DNA of 64,000 nt. It comes from Actibacterium lipolyticum (GTDB lineage Bacteria; Pseudomonadota; Alphaproteobacteria; Rhodobacterales; Rhodobacteraceae). Of this stretch, positions 1 to 8,856 are shown piece after piece. The stretch's first letter is position 1, and every line of letters begins with the position of its first letter. A program made the position numbers and the translations under genes. The stretch covers positions 1,054,001-1,118,000 of the forward strand of contig NZ_FXYE01000002.1 in the NCBI RefSeq assembly GCF_900184935.1, given 5' to 3'. The notes below the pieces were generated by a model. It worked only from the letters and a program-made list of their open reading frames with translations. It did not search any database and was not told the origin of the DNA.

Positions 1-99
1 ATCGACCTTGCCAATTCCGCCAAAGGCGCTGATCCCTACGGATACCGGGCCGAGGCTGTGAACCTGATGCGTCTTTACCAAAGCCTAAGCGCCGAATAA
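1..99 (+). CDS. VWA-domain protein, YfbK-like (C-terminal end only)
   Basis: This is the last 32 codons of a gene that begins before the window, ending at TAA. The peptide reads A-K-G-x-D-P-x-G-Y-R-A-E followed by N-L-M-R-L-Y-Q-S-L, which resembles the C-terminal DUF3520 tail of YfbK-like von Willebrand factor A proteins. These are secreted or membrane-anchored proteins of unknown function. The assignment rests only on this short tail. A GC hairpin follows about 35 bases downstream. Confidence 0.6.
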   Translation: MDLANSAKGADPYGYRAEAVNLMRLYQSLSAE

Positions 100-132
100 C
101 CGGCCCAGCCGCTGCAAATATGCTTGGGGGTT

Positions 133-151
133 TGGGGGCAGAAAGCCCCCA
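133..151 (+). terminator. Hairpin after the VWA gene
   Basis: TGGGGGC (133-139) pairs with GCCCCCA (145-151) across a five-base loop. It is 34 bases past the stop codon. No T-tract follows, so it is a weak intrinsic terminator candidate. Confidence 0.35.
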
Positions 152-187
152 TAACCTGAGGCCCGAATGGGCCGAGGCAAAAGAAAT

Positions 188-213
188 GGCGCGTGGCCAG
201 CCGGCCACGCGCC
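188..213 (-). terminator. Intrinsic terminator of the hsp20 gene
   Basis: A perfect 11-bp stem (188-198 with 203-213) has a four-base loop. Read on the minus strand it is followed by a T-rich run (atttctttt), and it lies 25 bases past the hsp20 stop codon. Confidence 0.8.
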
Positions 214-237
214 TCCGTTTCGTTACGCATAAAAGCC

Positions 238-693
238 TTAGGCTTCGATGCTGGTCGCCTCGATCTGGTCCGCGCGTGAAATCTCAATCTTGCGCGGCTT
301 CAGGGCCTCAGGCACCTCGCGCACCAAATCAATGTGCAGCATGCCATCGGCGTGGCTTGCGCCGGAAACCTTCACGTGGTCCGCCAGATGGAAACGCCGC
401 TCAAACGCGCGGGTCGCGATCCCGCGGTGCAGATATGTGCGCTCTTCCTGCTCGCTCGCCTTGCGGGCTGCCACGATCAGGGCGTTTTCCTTCACATCCA
501 CCGACAGTTCGTCACCGGCAAACCCGGCAACCGCAACCGTAATGCGATAGCTGTTATCGGAGGTCTTTTCGATATTGTAAGGGGGGTATGTGGGCTGGGT
601 CACCTCGTTCGTCAGAACCCGGTCCATCAAATCAGCCACGCGGTCAAAACCAACCGTGGCGCGGTAAAGTGGCGAAAGATCAAAGCTTCGCAT
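238..693 (-). CDS. Small heat-shock protein, Hsp20/IbpA type
   Basis: A 151-residue cytoplasmic holdase chaperone that binds unfolding proteins for later refolding by DnaK/ClpB. The alpha-crystallin domain spans about residues 35-128. P-P-Y-N-I-E-K (37-43) opens it, G-I-A-T-R-A-F-E-R-R-F is at 91-101, and the hallmark G-M-L-H-I-D-L is at 117-123. An I-x-I anchor (I-E-I, 136-138) sits in the C-terminal tail. The length is normal for the class A family. A strong terminator follows. I could not identify a heat-shock promoter with confidence in the 128 bases upstream. Confidence 0.93.
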   Translation of the reverse strand: MRSFDLSPLYRATVGFDRVADLMDRVLTNEVTQPTYPPYNIEKTSDNSYRITVAVAGFAGDELSVDVKENALIVAARKASEQEERTYLHRGIATRAFERRFHLADHVKVSGASHADGMLHIDLVREVPEALKPRKIEISRADQIEATSIEA

Positions 694-785
694 GTCATCA
701 TCCTCTCTTGAGCGATCATGTATGTCGACCCTCCCAACGGGACGGGTCGTGATGTTAAGCGGGCCCGATTGGCACCCGCGTCCAT

Positions 786-801
786 CCTATTTGGGAATAG
801 G
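786..801 (-). terminator. Possible weak terminator of the protease gene
   Basis: CCTATT (786-791) and AATAGG (796-801) form a perfect six-base inverted repeat with a four-base loop, 21 bases past the protease stop codon. On the minus strand no T-run follows. It could equally be an operator upstream of hsp20. Confidence 0.25.
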
Positions 802-821
802 TTTTCAGCGTTTCAAGAGCC

Positions 822-1640
822 TTAGGGCCGCACGAATTTCGCCCCAACTTGGCTGCGCGCACTGCCCTGCCCGAACTGACGAATGGACGGCCTGGATTGA
901 GACACGATGTATTCGCCATTGGCCAATCGTTTTTGCAGCACCGCCAATGGTTTTTCCACGGCAGTGCCCAAAGCAATCGGTTTGTTCCCGCTGGATGCTT
1001 TTGACGAAATGACCGACACGATGCGCGGAGCGCCTTCGTCAAAGGAAAAGATCGGCGCGCCGGATGCGCCAAAGTTCACATCACACGACAGCATCAAAAT
1101 GCTGCCCGAACGGCCCAAAACATCGCATGTTTCCTGCAAAGACGGCGCTTCGGAACGTGATTGCGCATAAGACACCACCCCCACTTCGTCGCCTTTACGT
1201 GGGCGTAGGCCCGTCGCAAAAGGTTGGATGCCGGTCAAACGGACAGGCTGATCCAATTCCATTAGCGCAAGGTCATATTCCACCCGCTCCATCCGGTCAG
1301 GGCCGTCAAAATCATACTCTGGGTGCAAAACTGCGCGTTTTATCCCCCGGTACGCTTCAGCGCGGCCATTGCGCCAGCCTGCAAGAAACTCAATTTCCGA
1401 CAAATCCACTGGCGCGCCGGTAGCCTGATCAAACAGGCAATGCGCGGCCGTCAGCACCAGATGCGGAGCGATCAGCGCCCCGGTGCAAAACCCACTGCGC
1501 CCGATGTTCAGCCGGCCCACGGCCTCCCAGCCTTTATTCGCATCGGCGGTGGACAGCATTTTTAAATCAGGTTCTGTCGCTTGGGCAGAACTGACCAAGG
1601 CCGCAACAACTGCCACTACCTTTAAACCGATACGCCACAT
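822..1640 (-). CDS. Secreted trypsin-like serine protease
   Basis: A 272-residue S1-family protease. The start at 1640 is preferred over an ATG six codons upstream because AAGGGA lies in front of it and the signal peptide then begins directly: a hydrophobic stretch to residue 18 and a likely cut after S-A-Q-A (18-21). The catalytic triad is visible as H67 in T-A-A-H-C, D123 in Y-D-L-A-L, and S193 in G-A-S-G-A-P. The serine motif has A where the family usually has G-N-S-G-G-P, so the oxyanion region is slightly non-standard. Cysteine pairs (C52/C68, C172/C186) fit the usual disulfides. The export location is probably periplasmic or extracellular; the substrate is unknown. Confidence 0.88.
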   Translation of the reverse strand: MWRIGLKVVAVVAALVSSAQATEPDLKMLSTADANKGWEAVGRLNIGRSGFCTGALIAPHLVLTAAHCLFDQATGAPVDLSEIEFLAGWRNGRAEAYRGIKRAVLHPEYDFDGPDRMERVEYDLALMELDQPVRLTGIQPFATGLRPRKGDEVGVVSYAQSRSEAPSLQETCDVLGRSGSILMLSCDVNFGASGAPIFSFDEGAPRIVSVISSKASSGNKPIALGTAVEKPLAVLQKRLANGEYIVSQSRPSIRQFGQGSARSQVGAKFVRP

Positions 1641-1701
1641 GGGTTGTCCCTTATCCATGGTGGATAGTTAACCATTGGTTTGGGCAGTATTGTGGCTCAA
1701 T

Positions 1702-2985
1702 TCAAGAAAAAGAAGGCGGGCGTGGGCCGCCTGTTGCCCAGTCCAGCAATTCAACCGTGTGCACGATTGGCACCTCTGTGCCCGACCCGATTTGCATCAT
1801 GCAGCCGATGTTTCCGGCTGCAATAACGTCTGGGGACTTCGCCTCTAAGGTTTTGACTTTGCGGGTTTTCAACTGGCCCGAAATCTCTGGCTGCATCAGG
1901 TTGTATGTGCCAGCGGACCCACAGCACAGATGGCTGTCGGCGGGCTCTACCACCTCGAAACCGGCGCGTTTCAACAGGGTCTTGGGGTGTGTCTTTATTT
2001 GCTGACCGTGCTGTAAAGAACACGCTGCGTGATAGGCAACCTTCACGCCCTTCGCACCACCCTCGGGCAGATCAAGCTTCATCAGCAGTTCGGACACATC
2101 CATCGCGATTCCAGACACAGCAGCGGCCTGTTCGGCCAGCGGGGCGTTGCGGAACATATGGCCGTAATCCTTGACGGTCGTGCCACAGCCGCTGGTGTTG
2201 ATGACAATCGCATCCAACCCCTCGCCCGCCATCTCGGCGCTCCAGGCGTTGATGTTGCGCGCGGCCGAGCTGTGGCTTTCATCGGTCTTGCCCATGTGAT
2301 GGGTCAGCGCGCCACAACAGCCCATGCCCTTGGCGATCACCACCTCGCAGCCCAGACGGCGCAACAGCCGGATGGTCGCATCGTTGATATCGGTGTTCAG
2401 CGCCTTTTGCGCACAGCCCGTCATCAACGCCACACGCATCTTGCGTTTACCGGTCGCCGGGAAAGTTTGCGGGTCGTCATTCCGGCTAACGGGTGGAATT
2501 TTCTTCGGGGCCATCGCCAGCATCGCCTTCAGCCGCGCGTCAGGCATCAGAAACGCAAAGGGCCGCCCGATCTTGGCACCCAACAGCGCCAGCCGGAACC
2601 GCGTGGGATGCGGCAGAATCCGCGCCAATACCCAACGCAAAGCCCGATCGCTGAACGGGCGCTTATAGGTCTTTTCGATGTGTTCGCGCGCGTGATCGAC
2701 AAGATGCATGTAATGCACGCCCGACGGGCAGGTCGTCATACAGGCAAGGCACGACAGGCAGCGATCAATATGCTTAACCGTCTTTTCATCGGCGGGCCGA
2801 CCTTTTTCCAGCATATCCTTGATCAGATAGATGCGCCCGCGCGGGCTATCCAATTCGTCCCCCAGCACCTGATAGGTTGGGCAGGTCGCGGTACAAAACC
2901 CGCAATGCACGCAGGCACGCAGAATTTCGTTCGAACGCGCGGTGGATGGGTCAGCCAGTTGTTCAGGCGTAAATGTTGTTTGCAT
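1702..2985 (-). CDS. glcF: Glycolate oxidase iron-sulfur subunit
   Basis: A 427-residue subunit carrying electrons from the GlcD/GlcE flavin proteins of glycolate oxidase (glycolate to glyoxylate). Two [4Fe-4S] motifs are clear: C25-x2-C28-x2-C31-x3-C35 and C76-x2-C79-x2-C82-x3-C86. The C-terminal half has two cysteine-rich C-C-G repeats (G-C-C-G-A-L and L-C-C-G-S-A-G), typical of GlcF and LutA proteins. It is the last gene of glcD-glcE-glcF; its ATG is four bases past the glcE stop. In marine roseobacters the enzyme uses glycolate released by phytoplankton. Confidence 0.95.
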   Translation of the reverse strand: MQTTFTPEQLADPSTARSNEILRACVHCGFCTATCPTYQVLGDELDSPRGRIYLIKDMLEKGRPADEKTVKHIDRCLSCLACMTTCPSGVHYMHLVDHAREHIEKTYKRPFSDRALRWVLARILPHPTRFRLALLGAKIGRPFAFLMPDARLKAMLAMAPKKIPPVSRNDDPQTFPATGKRKMRVALMTGCAQKALNTDINDATIRLLRRLGCEVVIAKGMGCCGALTHHMGKTDESHSSAARNINAWSAEMAGEGLDAIVINTSGCGTTVKDYGHMFRNAPLAEQAAAVSGIAMDVSELLMKLDLPEGGAKGVKVAYHAACSLQHGQQIKTHPKTLLKRAGFEVVEPADSHLCCGSAGTYNLMQPEISGQLKTRKVKTLEAKSPDVIAAGNIGCMMQIGSGTEVPIVHTVELLDWATGGPRPPSFS

Positions 2986-2989
2986 AGCG

Positions 2990-4147
2990 TCAGCCCATCA
3001 ATCCGGGGTTCAGAATACCGCGCGGGTCGAACTGCTTGCGCAGCCCCGCGCTGATTGCGACCAAAGGCGCGGGCTCTGGCTGGAAAACCGGCACGGCGCG
3101 CCGCGTCGCCTCGCTTGCGCGAACAAGGGTCGCGTGGCCCCCAAAGGTGGCAATCTGCTGTCGGATAACCGCGGCACCTGCATCCCCTTCGTCAGGGACC
3201 AGCAGCCAGACCAGACCACCGGCCCAATCAAATATCGCCTGATGCTCCAGATCGTTTTGTTCCAGCATCGCGCTGAAGACCGCAGCGTTGGTGGGTTTCA
3301 GCGAAACCCGCCAGACCGCACCGTCCCGCGTCGCGAACGCCTCCACATCGCGCAGCCATTTCCACGAGGCCGCGACCTGCGTCGGGTCATGCTCTACCGC
3401 CACATCGCCGAATGGGGCCAACAGCTTTGTCAGCTCTTTCGCGCGATAAGCGACCGAGGCTGAGAACCCTTCGATCCGAAGGATTGTATCCGGCCCCTCG
3501 CCCACGCCCTCGGGCAGATGCGCCGCGCCGGTCACGTCAAAGGGGGACCCCATCGCCGCTGACATGGCCTTGGTCGCCTCCGCCTCTGACAAGCCGGAAA
3601 TCCGCAATTCAGCCGCGGCCTCGGGCACCGGAAGCACCTTGAACGACACTTCGCTTAGGACACCCAAGGTGCCCCAGCTGCCCGCCATCAGCTTGACCAA
3701 GTCATAGCCGGTGACGTTTTTCATCACCCGCCCGCCGTTCTTAATCGCGTCGCCATGCCCATCGACAAAGCGAACGCCGATTAGGCTGTCACGACACGCC
3801 CCGGCCTGAATACGCCGCGGGCCAGACGCGTTTGAGGCCACAACTCCGCCAATCGTCGGTGTGCCCGTGGTACCCAGAAGGGCGCGATAGTCCAGGGGTT
3901 CAAACGGCAACCTTTGCCCTTCGGCGGCCAGCGCCTGTTCGACTTTGGCCACCGGTGTCCCGGCCTTTACGACAATCGTCAGCGCGCCGGGTTCGTAAAG
4001 CTCTATCCCCGAAAGGCCACGCGTCGAAAGCACCCCGCCAGTAACGGGCGCGCCAACATCGCGCGTGCCACCGCCGATAATCTTAAGCGGGCCAGTCGCG
4101 TCGGCGACGGCCTGTGCAAGCTCGGCCTCTGTCTTTGGTTTGATCAT
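2990..4147 (-). CDS. glcE: Glycolate oxidase FAD-binding subunit
   Basis: A 385-residue subunit with one PCMH-type FAD-binding domain: G-G-G-T-R-D near residue 24 and T-P-T-I-G-G-V-V-A-S-N-A-S-G further in. The family is shorter than GlcD and works with it. I place the start at ATG 4147 (M-I-K-P-K-T-E) because the family normally begins there; a longer open frame upstream runs into glcD. The spacing is 32 bases from the glcD stop, with a modest AGGA upstream. It is the middle gene of the operon. Confidence 0.94.
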   Translation of the reverse strand: MIKPKTEAELAQAVADATGPLKIIGGGTRDVGAPVTGGVLSTRGLSGIELYEPGALTIVVKAGTPVAKVEQALAAEGQRLPFEPLDYRALLGTTGTPTIGGVVASNASGPRRIQAGACRDSLIGVRFVDGHGDAIKNGGRVMKNVTGYDLVKLMAGSWGTLGVLSEVSFKVLPVPEAAAELRISGLSEAEATKAMSAAMGSPFDVTGAAHLPEGVGEGPDTILRIEGFSASVAYRAKELTKLLAPFGDVAVEHDPTQVAASWKWLRDVEAFATRDGAVWRVSLKPTNAAVFSAMLEQNDLEHQAIFDWAGGLVWLLVPDEGDAGAAVIRQQIATFGGHATLVRASEATRRAVPVFQPEPAPLVAISAGLRKQFDPRGILNPGLMG

Positions 4148-4179
4148 CGGGTGCGTCCTAAACTGGTTGCTGCCGTCTA

Positions 4180-5613
4180 TCACGCAGCGCGCCGCGTGGC
4201 GGTTGCGTTCAGCGGAAAGACTTTCGCCGGGTTCAACAGCCATGCCGGGTCGAACACGTCTTTGACCCTAAGCTGCGCCTCAAGGTCTACGGGGTCAAAC
4301 TGCGCATCCATCAGATCGCGCTTTTCCACACCGACGCCGTGTTCACCGGTAAGGCAGCCGCCCACCTCGACGCAGAGCTTCAGGATTTCGGCGCCAAATT
4401 CTTCGCACAGCTCCAAATCACCGGGTTTGTTGGCATCGAACAAAATCAGCGGGTGCATGTTACCATCGCCCGCGTGGAACACGTTACCCACGTCCAACCC
4501 GTATTGCTTTGAAAGCTCGCCGATCCGGCGCAGCACCATCGGCAGGGCGGACACCGGGATCGTACCATCCAGGCACATATAATCGTTAATCTGCCCCATC
4601 GCGCCAAAGGCCGATTTGCGCCCCAGCCAAATCGCGGCACTTTCTTCGGCCGATTTGCTTTCGCGCAGCTCCACCGGGTTATGTTTGCGCGCGATTTCAG
4701 AGATCAGGCCAAGCTGTTCGTCAATTTCCGCATCCGAACCTTCCACCTCGACAATCAACAAGGATTCGCAATCAGGATAGCCCGCTTTTGCGAACGCTTC
4801 GGTCGCGCGGATACAGGGGCGGTCCATAAATTCAATCGCGACAGGAAGAACCCCGGCTTTGATGATGTCGGAAACGCATTCCCCCGCAACTTCGTTGCTG
4901 TCATAGCCGATCAGAACGGGCCGGGCCCCTTCGGGTTTTCGCAAAATCCGCAGGGTGGCTTCGGTCACCACACCCAACTGCCCTTCCGAGCCGCAGATGA
5001 CGCCCAACAGATCCAGCCCACCGGCATCCAAATGCGCGCCGCCGATCTCTACAATGGTGCCGTCCATCAGAACCATCGTGACACCCAACAGGTTGTTGGT
5101 CGTCACGCCGTATTTCAAACAATGTGCCCCGCCGGAATTCATACCCACGTTGCCCGCAATCGCGCAGGCAAGTTGTGACGAAGGGTCTGGGGCGTAAAAG
5201 AAATCTTCCTCTTCCACCGCGCCCGTCACCGACAGGTTGGTGCGCCCTGATTGCACACGAATGAACCGATTATCGTAATCGGTTTCCAGCACCTCGTTCA
5301 TCCGGGCGACGCCCAAGATTACGCTATCGGCCGTGGGCAACGCCCCGCCCGCCAATGACGTGCCCGACCCGCGCGGCACAACCGGCACGCCTTCTTCGTG
5401 GCAAATCTTAAGGATTTCCGAAACTTCGGCAGTGGTGCTGGGCAGCACGGCACACAGCGGCGGGCACTTATACGCGGTCAGCGCGTCGCATTCATACGCG
5501 CGCGTTTCTTCGACCTCGTGGATCACCGCATCAGCGGGTAGCACCGCCAAAAGCCGGTCTACGATCCGCGCCTTTTTGGCAAGCACGGTGGGGTTTGGGG
5601 CTGGCATATCCAT
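4180..5613 (-). CDS. glcD: Glycolate oxidase catalytic FAD subunit
   Basis: A 477-residue flavoprotein that oxidises glycolate. The PCMH FAD domain shows P-V-V-P-R-G-S-G-T-S-L-A-G-G (77-90). The C-terminal FAD-oxidase domain shows H-A-G-D-G-N and G-C-L-T-G-E-H-G-V-G. The start at 5613 is fixed by a strong GAGGAGG seven bases upstream; the frame stays open a further 72 codons, but that stretch runs back into the divergent DUF599 gene. It is the first gene of glcDEF. No glcC-type regulator is adjacent; the nearest FadR-like GntR gene is at 28.6 kb. Confidence 0.96.
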   Translation of the reverse strand: MDMPAPNPTVLAKKARIVDRLLAVLPADAVIHEVEETRAYECDALTAYKCPPLCAVLPSTTAEVSEILKICHEEGVPVVPRGSGTSLAGGALPTADSVILGVARMNEVLETDYDNRFIRVQSGRTNLSVTGAVEEEDFFYAPDPSSQLACAIAGNVGMNSGGAHCLKYGVTTNNLLGVTMVLMDGTIVEIGGAHLDAGGLDLLGVICGSEGQLGVVTEATLRILRKPEGARPVLIGYDSNEVAGECVSDIIKAGVLPVAIEFMDRPCIRATEAFAKAGYPDCESLLIVEVEGSDAEIDEQLGLISEIARKHNPVELRESKSAEESAAIWLGRKSAFGAMGQINDYMCLDGTIPVSALPMVLRRIGELSKQYGLDVGNVFHAGDGNMHPLILFDANKPGDLELCEEFGAEILKLCVEVGGCLTGEHGVGVEKRDLMDAQFDPVDLEAQLRVKDVFDPAWLLNPAKVFPLNATATRRAA

Positions 5614-5699
5614 GGCTGGGCCTCCTCGCCTTGATTGGTAAGTAATTATAACCAATTTTACGGGGTGGCAAGGCGCATTCTTGCGGATACGTTCCCCAT

Positions 5700-6401
5700 A
5701 TGGAGATATTAGGCCGCATCGCCCTGTTCGGGCCATTTGACATTCTGGCGCTTGCCGTATGGGTTTTGGGCTGGGTTGTAATCGGCGCACTGATCGAAGG
5801 CGCGCCGAAAAAATACCCATCAGTTTCAAGCCTGATGGTCGAATACCGGCGCGAATGGATGCAGCAGCTGATCACCCGGCAACCCCGCATCTTTGACTCC
5901 AATATTCTAAGCACTTTGCGTCAGGGCACCACGTTCTTTGCATCCGCTTCGATGATCGCCATCGGGGGTGGGTTGGCGCTGGTTGGGAATACCGAACACC
6001 TTTTGGGTGTTGCGCGTGATCTGAACCTTGATACCGCCCCTGCCGTCGTGTGGGAAGTTAAGCTGCTTGCCGTTATTTTGTTCGTGACCAACGCATTTCT
6101 GAAATTCGTTTGGTCGCACCGGCTCTTCGGCTATTGCGCGGTCATAATGGCGGCCGTTCCCAACGACCCCGATGACCCGTTGGCGAACGTCCGCGCGGAC
6201 CAAGCCGCCGAGATTAACATCAACGCCGCGCGCAGCTTTAACCGCGGTATGCGTTCGCTCTATTTCTCTCTCGGGGGGCTGGCGTGGCTGCTGGGCCCGC
6301 TGGCGTTGATCATTGCGTCGATCGTAACCTGCCTTGTGCTGTGGCGCCGCGAATTTGCGTCTGATTCCCGTACCGCACTGATTGGCCCCACGCCAAAGTG
6401 A
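5700..6401 (+). CDS. DUF599 family membrane protein
   Basis: A 233-residue integral membrane protein with about four hydrophobic segments (roughly 13-33, 74-98, 114-136 and 187-214). F-G-P-F-D-I-L-A-L near the N-terminus and the E-Y-R-R-E-W-M motif around residue 50 match DUF599 proteins, which have no established function. It is divergent from glcD across an 86-base gap, with no clear Shine-Dalgarno sequence in front of the ATG. Confidence 0.82.
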   Translation: MEILGRIALFGPFDILALAVWVLGWVVIGALIEGAPKKYPSVSSLMVEYRREWMQQLITRQPRIFDSNILSTLRQGTTFFASASMIAIGGGLALVGNTEHLLGVARDLNLDTAPAVVWEVKLLAVILFVTNAFLKFVWSHRLFGYCAVIMAAVPNDPDDPLANVRADQAAEININAARSFNRGMRSLYFSLGGLAWLLGPLALIIASIVTCLVLWRREFASDSRTALIGPTPK

Positions 6402-6451
6402 CCACATCGGCCACGCTTTTGCTGCAATATGCCGCGAAGGAGGAGCCTTAG

Positions 6452-6799
6452 ATGCGTTACCTGTTACCATTCATCATGCTTGGCCTACCGGCCTTTGCAG
6501 ACGCCCCCACCGTTGACGCCGTCAACGCCCGCAGCACCCCCGGCGGCTGGCATTTCGATGTTACGCTAAGCCACCCCGACACAGGGTGGGACCACTATGC
6601 CGACGGGTGGGAGGTTCTGGCACCAGACGGAACGCGCCTTGGGTTTCGTGAACTTCTGCACCCGCATGTGAACGAACAACCCTTCACACGCTCTTTGTCT
6701 GGCGTCGAAATTCCGACCGATATGACAGAGGTTTCCATTCGTCCGCGATGCAACGTGGATGGCTGGGGCGCACCCGTGGCGGTTCAGCTTTCCCGCTAG
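6452..6799 (+). CDS. Small exported protein of unknown function
   Basis: A 115-residue protein with a short signal peptide (hydrophobic residues 3-15, likely cut after A-F-A near 16) and a strong AAGGAGGAG upstream. The mature part, around 100 residues, is rich in W, H and D (G-W-D-H-Y-A-D-G-W) and suggests a small beta-sandwich. I do not recognise the family. Its last four bases overlap the end of the convergent membrane-protein gene. Confidence 0.7.
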   Translation: MRYLLPFIMLGLPAFADAPTVDAVNARSTPGGWHFDVTLSHPDTGWDHYADGWEVLAPDGTRLGFRELLHPHVNEQPFTRSLSGVEIPTDMTEVSIRPRCNVDGWGAPVAVQLSR

Positions 6800-8856
6800 C
6801 GCCGCCCTTCGCGAAGCCACGCGCCGACACTTAGCAACGCCGCAAGCAGCAGGAACACCCATGCAGGGGCAAGCGGCACAATCGTGATATCCGCCGTCAG
6901 ATACGCCTCGCGCGGGGTGATCCCGATCCAGCCGCGCCCGGCGGCCACGCGCCCTTCGCGCACCCGTCGAATGTCGGGAACGCCATTTTCAAGCGCCAGT
7001 ATCCCGCCCCGCCGCGTATCGACAAGCGGCTCCAATTTGTCACCGCTTGCAATGGTTTCTTCGAACTCTTTCGGGGCCGAAGGGCCAAGCGCGATCACCG
7101 CGTCCAGTTCACCATCGTTCAGGCGGTAAAGACCGATTTCGGGGCCTTCGAATTCAGCCGTGAACTTTCCCGGTTGGGTTTCTTCAAGCGGCAGAACCGT
7201 GACCGTTCCGTCGGGCCCGGTGATTTCGACGCTGCGCGCCGTGTCTTCCAACGAACGGCGCGTGACGGTGATTGATTGCCCATCTGCCACGGCGCTTAGC
7301 GCTTCTTCCTCAAGCTCGGGCTCTTTCATCATCCAATGAGCAAGGCGGCGCAGCAGTTCCAGTTGCGGACCGCCCCCTTCAAAGCCACGGTGCCAAAGCC
7401 ACGCATGATCCGACGCCATCAGCGCGACGCGACCTTCGCCCACGCGATCAAGCACCAGCAACGGGCGATCTTCGGGGCCGCTCATGACGGACTGGCCTTT
7501 ATCAGCTTCAACCTCGATCAAGCGGAACCAACGGCCCCACTCGTCGCCATGCGCAGCCCAAGATGCCTCTAACCCTTCCGTGACAGGGTGGCGTTTGCCC
7601 AGTTCTGAAACCTCGGGGCGGAACCCTTCTTCGACGACGCGGGCCGTTGGCGCGGCCGGCAAGATTTGGGACAACGGAGAGCGATAGATGCTATCGGCGC
7701 TGGCAAAGTCCGGCCCCGCAGCAATCAGCAAAGCACCCCCAGCAGAAACGTAATCCCGCACGCTTTCAAGATAGACGGTGGGCAAAATCCCACGGCGTTT
7801 GTAACGGTCAAAGATGATAAGATCGAACTCATCCACCTTTTCCAAAAACAGCTCACGCGTGGGGAATGCGATAAGCGACAATTCTGTCACCGGCACGCCA
7901 TCTTGTTTTTCGGGTGGGCGTAGAATGGTGAAATGCACCAGATCGACAGAGCTGTCGGATTTCAACAGATTGCGCCACGTGCGTTCACCCGGATGTGGTT
8001 CGCCGGACACCAACAACACGCGCAACCGATCCCGCACGCCGTTGATCTGAACGACGGCCGCATTGTTGCGATCGGTCAATTCACCCGCTGCCTCGGCCAG
8101 TTCGAACTGAATGACGTTCATACCGCCATGGCGCAGCGTCACCGGAAGATCCAGATCCTGCCCAACAGGAACGGTAAAGACTTCAGGTTCGCCGCCATCC
8201 ACACGCACAGACAGGTCCGCTTGCCCGCCTTGCCCTGCGGGAACTGCGCCCTGATCGGTGATCTGAAGGGTTAGCATCACCTCTTCGTCCAAAATGGCGA
8301 AGGTTGGCGCATTCTTGATGACCAGCCGTCTGTCCCAATCGGTGCTGTGCCCCGTCAGCAAGGTGTGCAGCGGCGCGGGAAGTTCTGGCGCGCGGTCGAT
8401 ATCGTGCAACTGGCCGTCGGTCACCAGAATGGCCCCGGCCAGCCGAGCGCGCGGTTCTTCGGCCATGGTTTCGGACAGCGCGGTCATCAGCAACGTGCCG
8501 GAATCGCCTTCGCCATCACCAACGGCAACCACCCGCAGTTCGGTGTTTTCCATCGCCGCGACTTCGGCTTCGACCCGCGCGATTGCGGCTTGGGTCTGCT
8601 CTGCCCGGTCAGAAAGCCGCTGACTGGCGCTTTCGTCAACGATCAGCACGACGATATCAGACAGCGGCGCGCGCTCTTCCTGTTGCAGCGACGGGTTGGC
8701 CAACGCCAGCAACAGAGCCGCCGCAGAAAGCCCGCGCAGCCACCAGCCAGACAATCCGCGCCACACGGCAAACACCACAAAGGCAGTGGCCAGAATGGCG
8801 GCCGTCCACAGTACGGGCCATGGCAAAAGCGGGTCGAATATGACGGAACCGTTCAT
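6796..8856 (-). CDS. VWA-like / glutamine-amidotransferase-like membrane protein
   Basis: A 686-residue protein, last in the MoxR operon. Two N-terminal transmembrane segments (about 13-32 and 37-54) precede a VWA-like region with a MIDAS-type D-x-S-x-S (D-E-S-A-S near residue 73) and V-T-D-G-Q. The middle holds a class-I-amidotransferase-like fold (Y-V-S-A-G-G-A-L-L-I-A-A-G), and a last hydrophobic segment sits just before the C-terminus. The ATG overlaps the stop of the preceding gene (ATGA). Proteins of this layout accompany MoxR and DUF58 in many proteobacteria; the function is unproven. Confidence 0.78.
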   Translation of the reverse strand: MNGSVIFDPLLPWPVLWTAAILATAFVVFAVWRGLSGWWLRGLSAAALLLALANPSLQQEERAPLSDIVVLIVDESASQRLSDRAEQTQAAIARVEAEVAAMENTELRVVAVGDGEGDSGTLLMTALSETMAEEPRARLAGAILVTDGQLHDIDRAPELPAPLHTLLTGHSTDWDRRLVIKNAPTFAILDEEVMLTLQITDQGAVPAGQGGQADLSVRVDGGEPEVFTVPVGQDLDLPVTLRHGGMNVIQFELAEAAGELTDRNNAAVVQINGVRDRLRVLLVSGEPHPGERTWRNLLKSDSSVDLVHFTILRPPEKQDGVPVTELSLIAFPTRELFLEKVDEFDLIIFDRYKRRGILPTVYLESVRDYVSAGGALLIAAGPDFASADSIYRSPLSQILPAAPTARVVEEGFRPEVSELGKRHPVTEGLEASWAAHGDEWGRWFRLIEVEADKGQSVMSGPEDRPLLVLDRVGEGRVALMASDHAWLWHRGFEGGGPQLELLRRLAHWMMKEPELEEEALSAVADGQSITVTRRSLEDTARSVEITGPDGTVTVLPLEETQPGKFTAEFEGPEIGLYRLNDGELDAVIALGPSAPKEFEETIASGDKLEPLVDTRRGGILALENGVPDIRRVREGRVAAGRGWIGITPREAYLTADITIVPLAPAWVFLLLAALLSVGAWLREGRR

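Noticed and set aside
2029-3054. A 341-codon open frame opposite glcF.
   Set aside because: The iron-sulfur motifs of glcF on the minus strand settle the call.
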